From Acidobacteriaceae bacterium (lineage in GTDB: Bacteria; Acidobacteriota; Terriglobia; Terriglobales; Acidobacteriaceae): 6,877 bases of DNA. The stretch covers positions 10,114-16,990 of the forward strand of contig PLSH01000082.1 in assembly GCA_003165095.1 (NCBI GenBank). The letters are read 5' to 3'. Of this stretch, positions 5,205 to 6,877 are shown one piece after another; position 1 is the first letter of the stretch, and each line of letters begins with the position of its first letter. The notes beneath the pieces were generated by a model. It saw only the letters and a list, made by a program, of their open reading frames with translations, had not been told where the DNA came from and ran no database searches. The position numbers were made by a program, and so were the translations under genes.

Positions 5205-6877
5205 CGGCATCTTGTATGTTCCTAACGCGCGCTCGCCGGGAACACCGGTGTGCCATCCGGACGATGAGCATCGGCCGCCGGCGCCGGATGTTTGCATCAG
5301 GCCGAAATCCCTGGCGACAATCGGCGACAGCGAATATATCGAGCTGCACGCGGGCAGCGCCTTCAGCTTTCTCGCCGGGGCCTCGCAACCGGAGGCGCTG
5401 ATGGAACGCGCCGCCGAACTGAACATGCCGGCGATGGCGCTGGCGGACAGGAACGGCCTGTACGGCGTGGCGCGCTTCCACACCGCGGGCGCGCGCAGCG
5501 GCATCAAGGCGCACATCGGCGCGGAGATTGCCGTCGCGTCCTTCGGGAGCCGGCTTGTGCCGCCGGCGTGGCTGCCGCACGAGTGCCCGCAGGAACCGCC
5601 CCGGGTGCTGCTGCTGGCGGCATCGCAGGTTGGATATCAGAATCTTTCGCAGCTCATCACGCGCTTCAAGATGCGCGAGATGATCAAGGCTGAAGGTGCC
5701 GCGACGCTTGAAGATCTGGAAGAATTCTCTGCCGGTTTGATCTGCCTGAGCGGAGGCGATGAAGGACCGCTGGCCGCGGCGCTGGCACGCGGCGGCGAGA
5801 ATGAGGCGCGCAAAGTTGCCGGGCGCCTGGCATCGATTTATAGCCGCGGCAATTTGTATATCGAACTCCAGCGCCACCAGGAGCGCGAGGAAGAATGCCG
5901 TAACCAATCGCTGCTTGACGCTGCAGCCAGCCTGGGTTTGCCGGTGATCGCGGCCAATGGAGTTCGCTACGCGCGAGAGAGGGACCGCGAGCTGCTGGAC
6001 GTGTTCACGAGCATTTGCCATGGCGTCACGCTCGACAGCGCGGGCCGCCTGCTTACCGCAAATTCCGCGCGGCACCTGCGTTCCGCGCGCGAGATGACGG
6101 CGCTCTTCCGCGACATTCCCGAAGCTATAGCCAACACGCGCATCGTGAGCGAAAGGCTGGAATTCACGCTCGATCACCTGGGCTATGAGTTTCCGCATTA
6201 TCCGGTTCCCGACGGTGAAACCATGGACAGCTTTCTTGAAAAGCGCGTCGAAGAGGGCGTGCGCAAACGCTATGGCGCGCCTGCGCGGCGCGGGCTGCTG
6301 GACAAGGCGCGAGCGCAGGTCAGACACGAGCTTGCGCTGATTGCGAAGCTCGGCTTTGCGGGCTACTTCCTCATCGTGTGGGACATCATCCGCTATTGCC
6401 AATGGCGCGGTTTTCTGGTGCAGGGACGCGGCTCGGCGGCCAATTCCGCGGTTTGCTACGCGCTTGAAATCACGGCTGTCGATCCGGTGGGCATGGAGCT
6501 GCTCTTCGAGCGATTTCTAAGCGAGAACCGCGGCGAGTGGCCGGATATCGACCTCGATCTTGCCTCCGGAGAGCAGCGCGAACAGGTTATCCAATATGTG
6601 TACGAACGCTACGGCTCGCTGGGCGCGGCGATGACCGCCAACGTGATTACTTATCGCGGTCGCTCGGCGGCGCGCGAGGTGGGCAAGGCGCTGGGTTTCG
6701 ATGCGGAGCAGTCGGTGCGGCTGTCGAGCCTGATGGGGCACTGGGAATGGCGCGGCGAAAACGACACCATGGAGAAGCACTTTGCGCAGGCAGGCTTCGA
6801 TGCGCGCCATCCACGCATCGCGCGCTATCTCGACCTTTGCCTGCGCATGCAGGACCTGCCGCGCCATCTCGGCCAGC
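5197..6877 (+). CDS. dnaE2: DnaE2, error-prone C-family DNA polymerase III alpha subunit (runs off right edge)
   Basis: The first 560 codons are present and the frame is open to the window end. DnaE2 is the translesion polymerase of the ImuA-ImuB-DnaE2 mutasome. The PHP domain (about 47-270) begins YIELHAGSAFSFLAGAS; motifs that bind metal in proofreading DnaE proteins are altered: HAG (51-53) instead of HxH, ADRNG (83-87) instead of TDHxG, and ANGVRYA (253-259) instead of TNDVHY. The last of these is typical of DnaE2. The polymerase palm is intact as far as visible: QGRGSAANS (409-417) and PDIDLD (449-454), whose D450 and D452 correspond to E. coli D401 and D403. The third catalytic aspartate and the C-terminal domains lie outside the window. 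The ATG at 5197 has TGGAGG 6 nt upstream and overlaps imuB by 8 bp (ATGATTGA). About 46 residues before the PHP domain show no recognisable motif. Confidence 0.95.
   Translation, partial: MIDGILYVPNARSPGTPVCHPDDEHRPPAPDVCIRPKSLATIGDSEYIELHAGSAFSFLAGASQPEALMERAAELNMPAMALADRNGLYGVARFHTAGARSGIKAHIGAEIAVASFGSRLVPPAWLPHECPQEPPRVLLLAASQVGYQNLSQLITRFKMREMIKAEGAATLEDLEEFSAGLICLSGGDEGPLAAALARGGENEARKVAGRLASIYSRGNLYIELQRHQEREEECRNQSLLDAAASLGLPVIAANGVRYARERDRELLDVFTSICHGVTLDSAGRLLTANSARHLRSAREMTALFRDIPEAIANTRIVSERLEFTLDHLGYEFPHYPVPDGETMDSFLEKRVEEGVRKRYGAPARRGLLDKARAQVRHELALIAKLGFAGYFLIVWDIIRYCQWRGFLVQGRGSAANSAVCYALEITAVDPVGMELLFERFLSENRGEWPDIDLDLASGEQREQVIQYVYERYGSLGAAMTANVITYRGRSAAREVGKALGFDAEQSVRLSSLMGHWEWRGENDTMEKHFAQAGFDARHPRIARYLDLCLRMQDLPRHLGQ

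Noticed and set aside
3765..5516. A 583-codon open frame on the minus strand across imuB and the start of dnaE2
   Set aside because: It is antisense to two well-recognised genes, is very rich in arginine and histidine with no domain pattern, and is the expected by-product of GC-rich codon bias.
5032..6402. A 456-codon minus-strand open frame antisense to dnaE2
   Set aside because: It lies within a clear DnaE2 coding frame and shows no recognisable motifs or ribosome binding site.
1..6877. CRISPR arrays, tRNA or rRNA genes, insertion sequences, attachment sites
   Set aside because: Reading both strands showed no regularly spaced repeats, no tRNA-like cloverleaf, no transposase frame and no terminal inverted repeats.

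Overview
The window is GC-rich bacterial chromosomal DNA with densely packed genes on both strands. Several traits suggest an Acidobacteriota-like organism (Terriglobia in particular): a BlaI/MecI-type repressor, a RecA-like ImuA with an SSGRT P-loop, an ImuB with a C-terminal extension, and GTG/ATG starts behind purine-rich ribosome binding sites. This placement is inference from protein style; there is no rRNA or other marker gene to confirm it.

Layout from left to right. (1) 1-120, minus strand: the first 40 codons of a BlaI/MecI/CopY-family repressor, leaving the window at its left edge. (2) 121-303: divergent intergenic region with a perfect AACTAA-N4-TTAGTT dyad, a good candidate operator for that repressor. 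(3) 304-774, plus: complete ssb. (4) 775-886: convergent gap with a long hairpin. (5) 887-1732, minus: an orphan phosphotransfer protein with an N-terminal CheA-P1-like HPt domain and a C-terminal receiver domain. (6) 1733-1917: divergent gap with a 13-bp inverted repeat and a 9-bp tandem repeat. (7) 1918-2745, plus: fdhD, the sulfur-transfer protein for formate dehydrogenase, with no dehydrogenase gene in view. (8) 2746-2898: locally AT-rich leader. (9) 2899-6877, plus: imuA, imuB and dnaE2, the last cut by the right edge.

The main system is the imuA-imuB-dnaE2 mutagenesis cassette. Its genes overlap by 4 and 8 bp, so they very probably form one translationally coupled operon. In characterised bacteria this cassette is induced by DNA damage: DnaE2 is the translesion polymerase, ImuB is a catalytically dead Y-family adaptor that binds the beta clamp, and ImuA is a RecA-like accessory protein. 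The sequence fits this division of labour. ImuB lacks the Y-family carboxylates but carries a QLGLF clamp-binding motif. DnaE2 keeps the polymerase PDIDLD motif while its PHP metal-binding motifs have decayed. ImuA has a RecA-like P-loop in which the invariant lysine is arginine. I found no E. coli-type or Bacillus-type LexA box in the leader; other repeats there could be the operator.

SSB also belongs to replication and repair, but it has its own expression signals and is separated from the imu cassette by genes on both strands, so no direct link is claimed. The system itself is a known one. The points worth a second look are the P-loop substitution, the unassigned imu operator, the HPt-receiver protein and the BlaI-type dyad.
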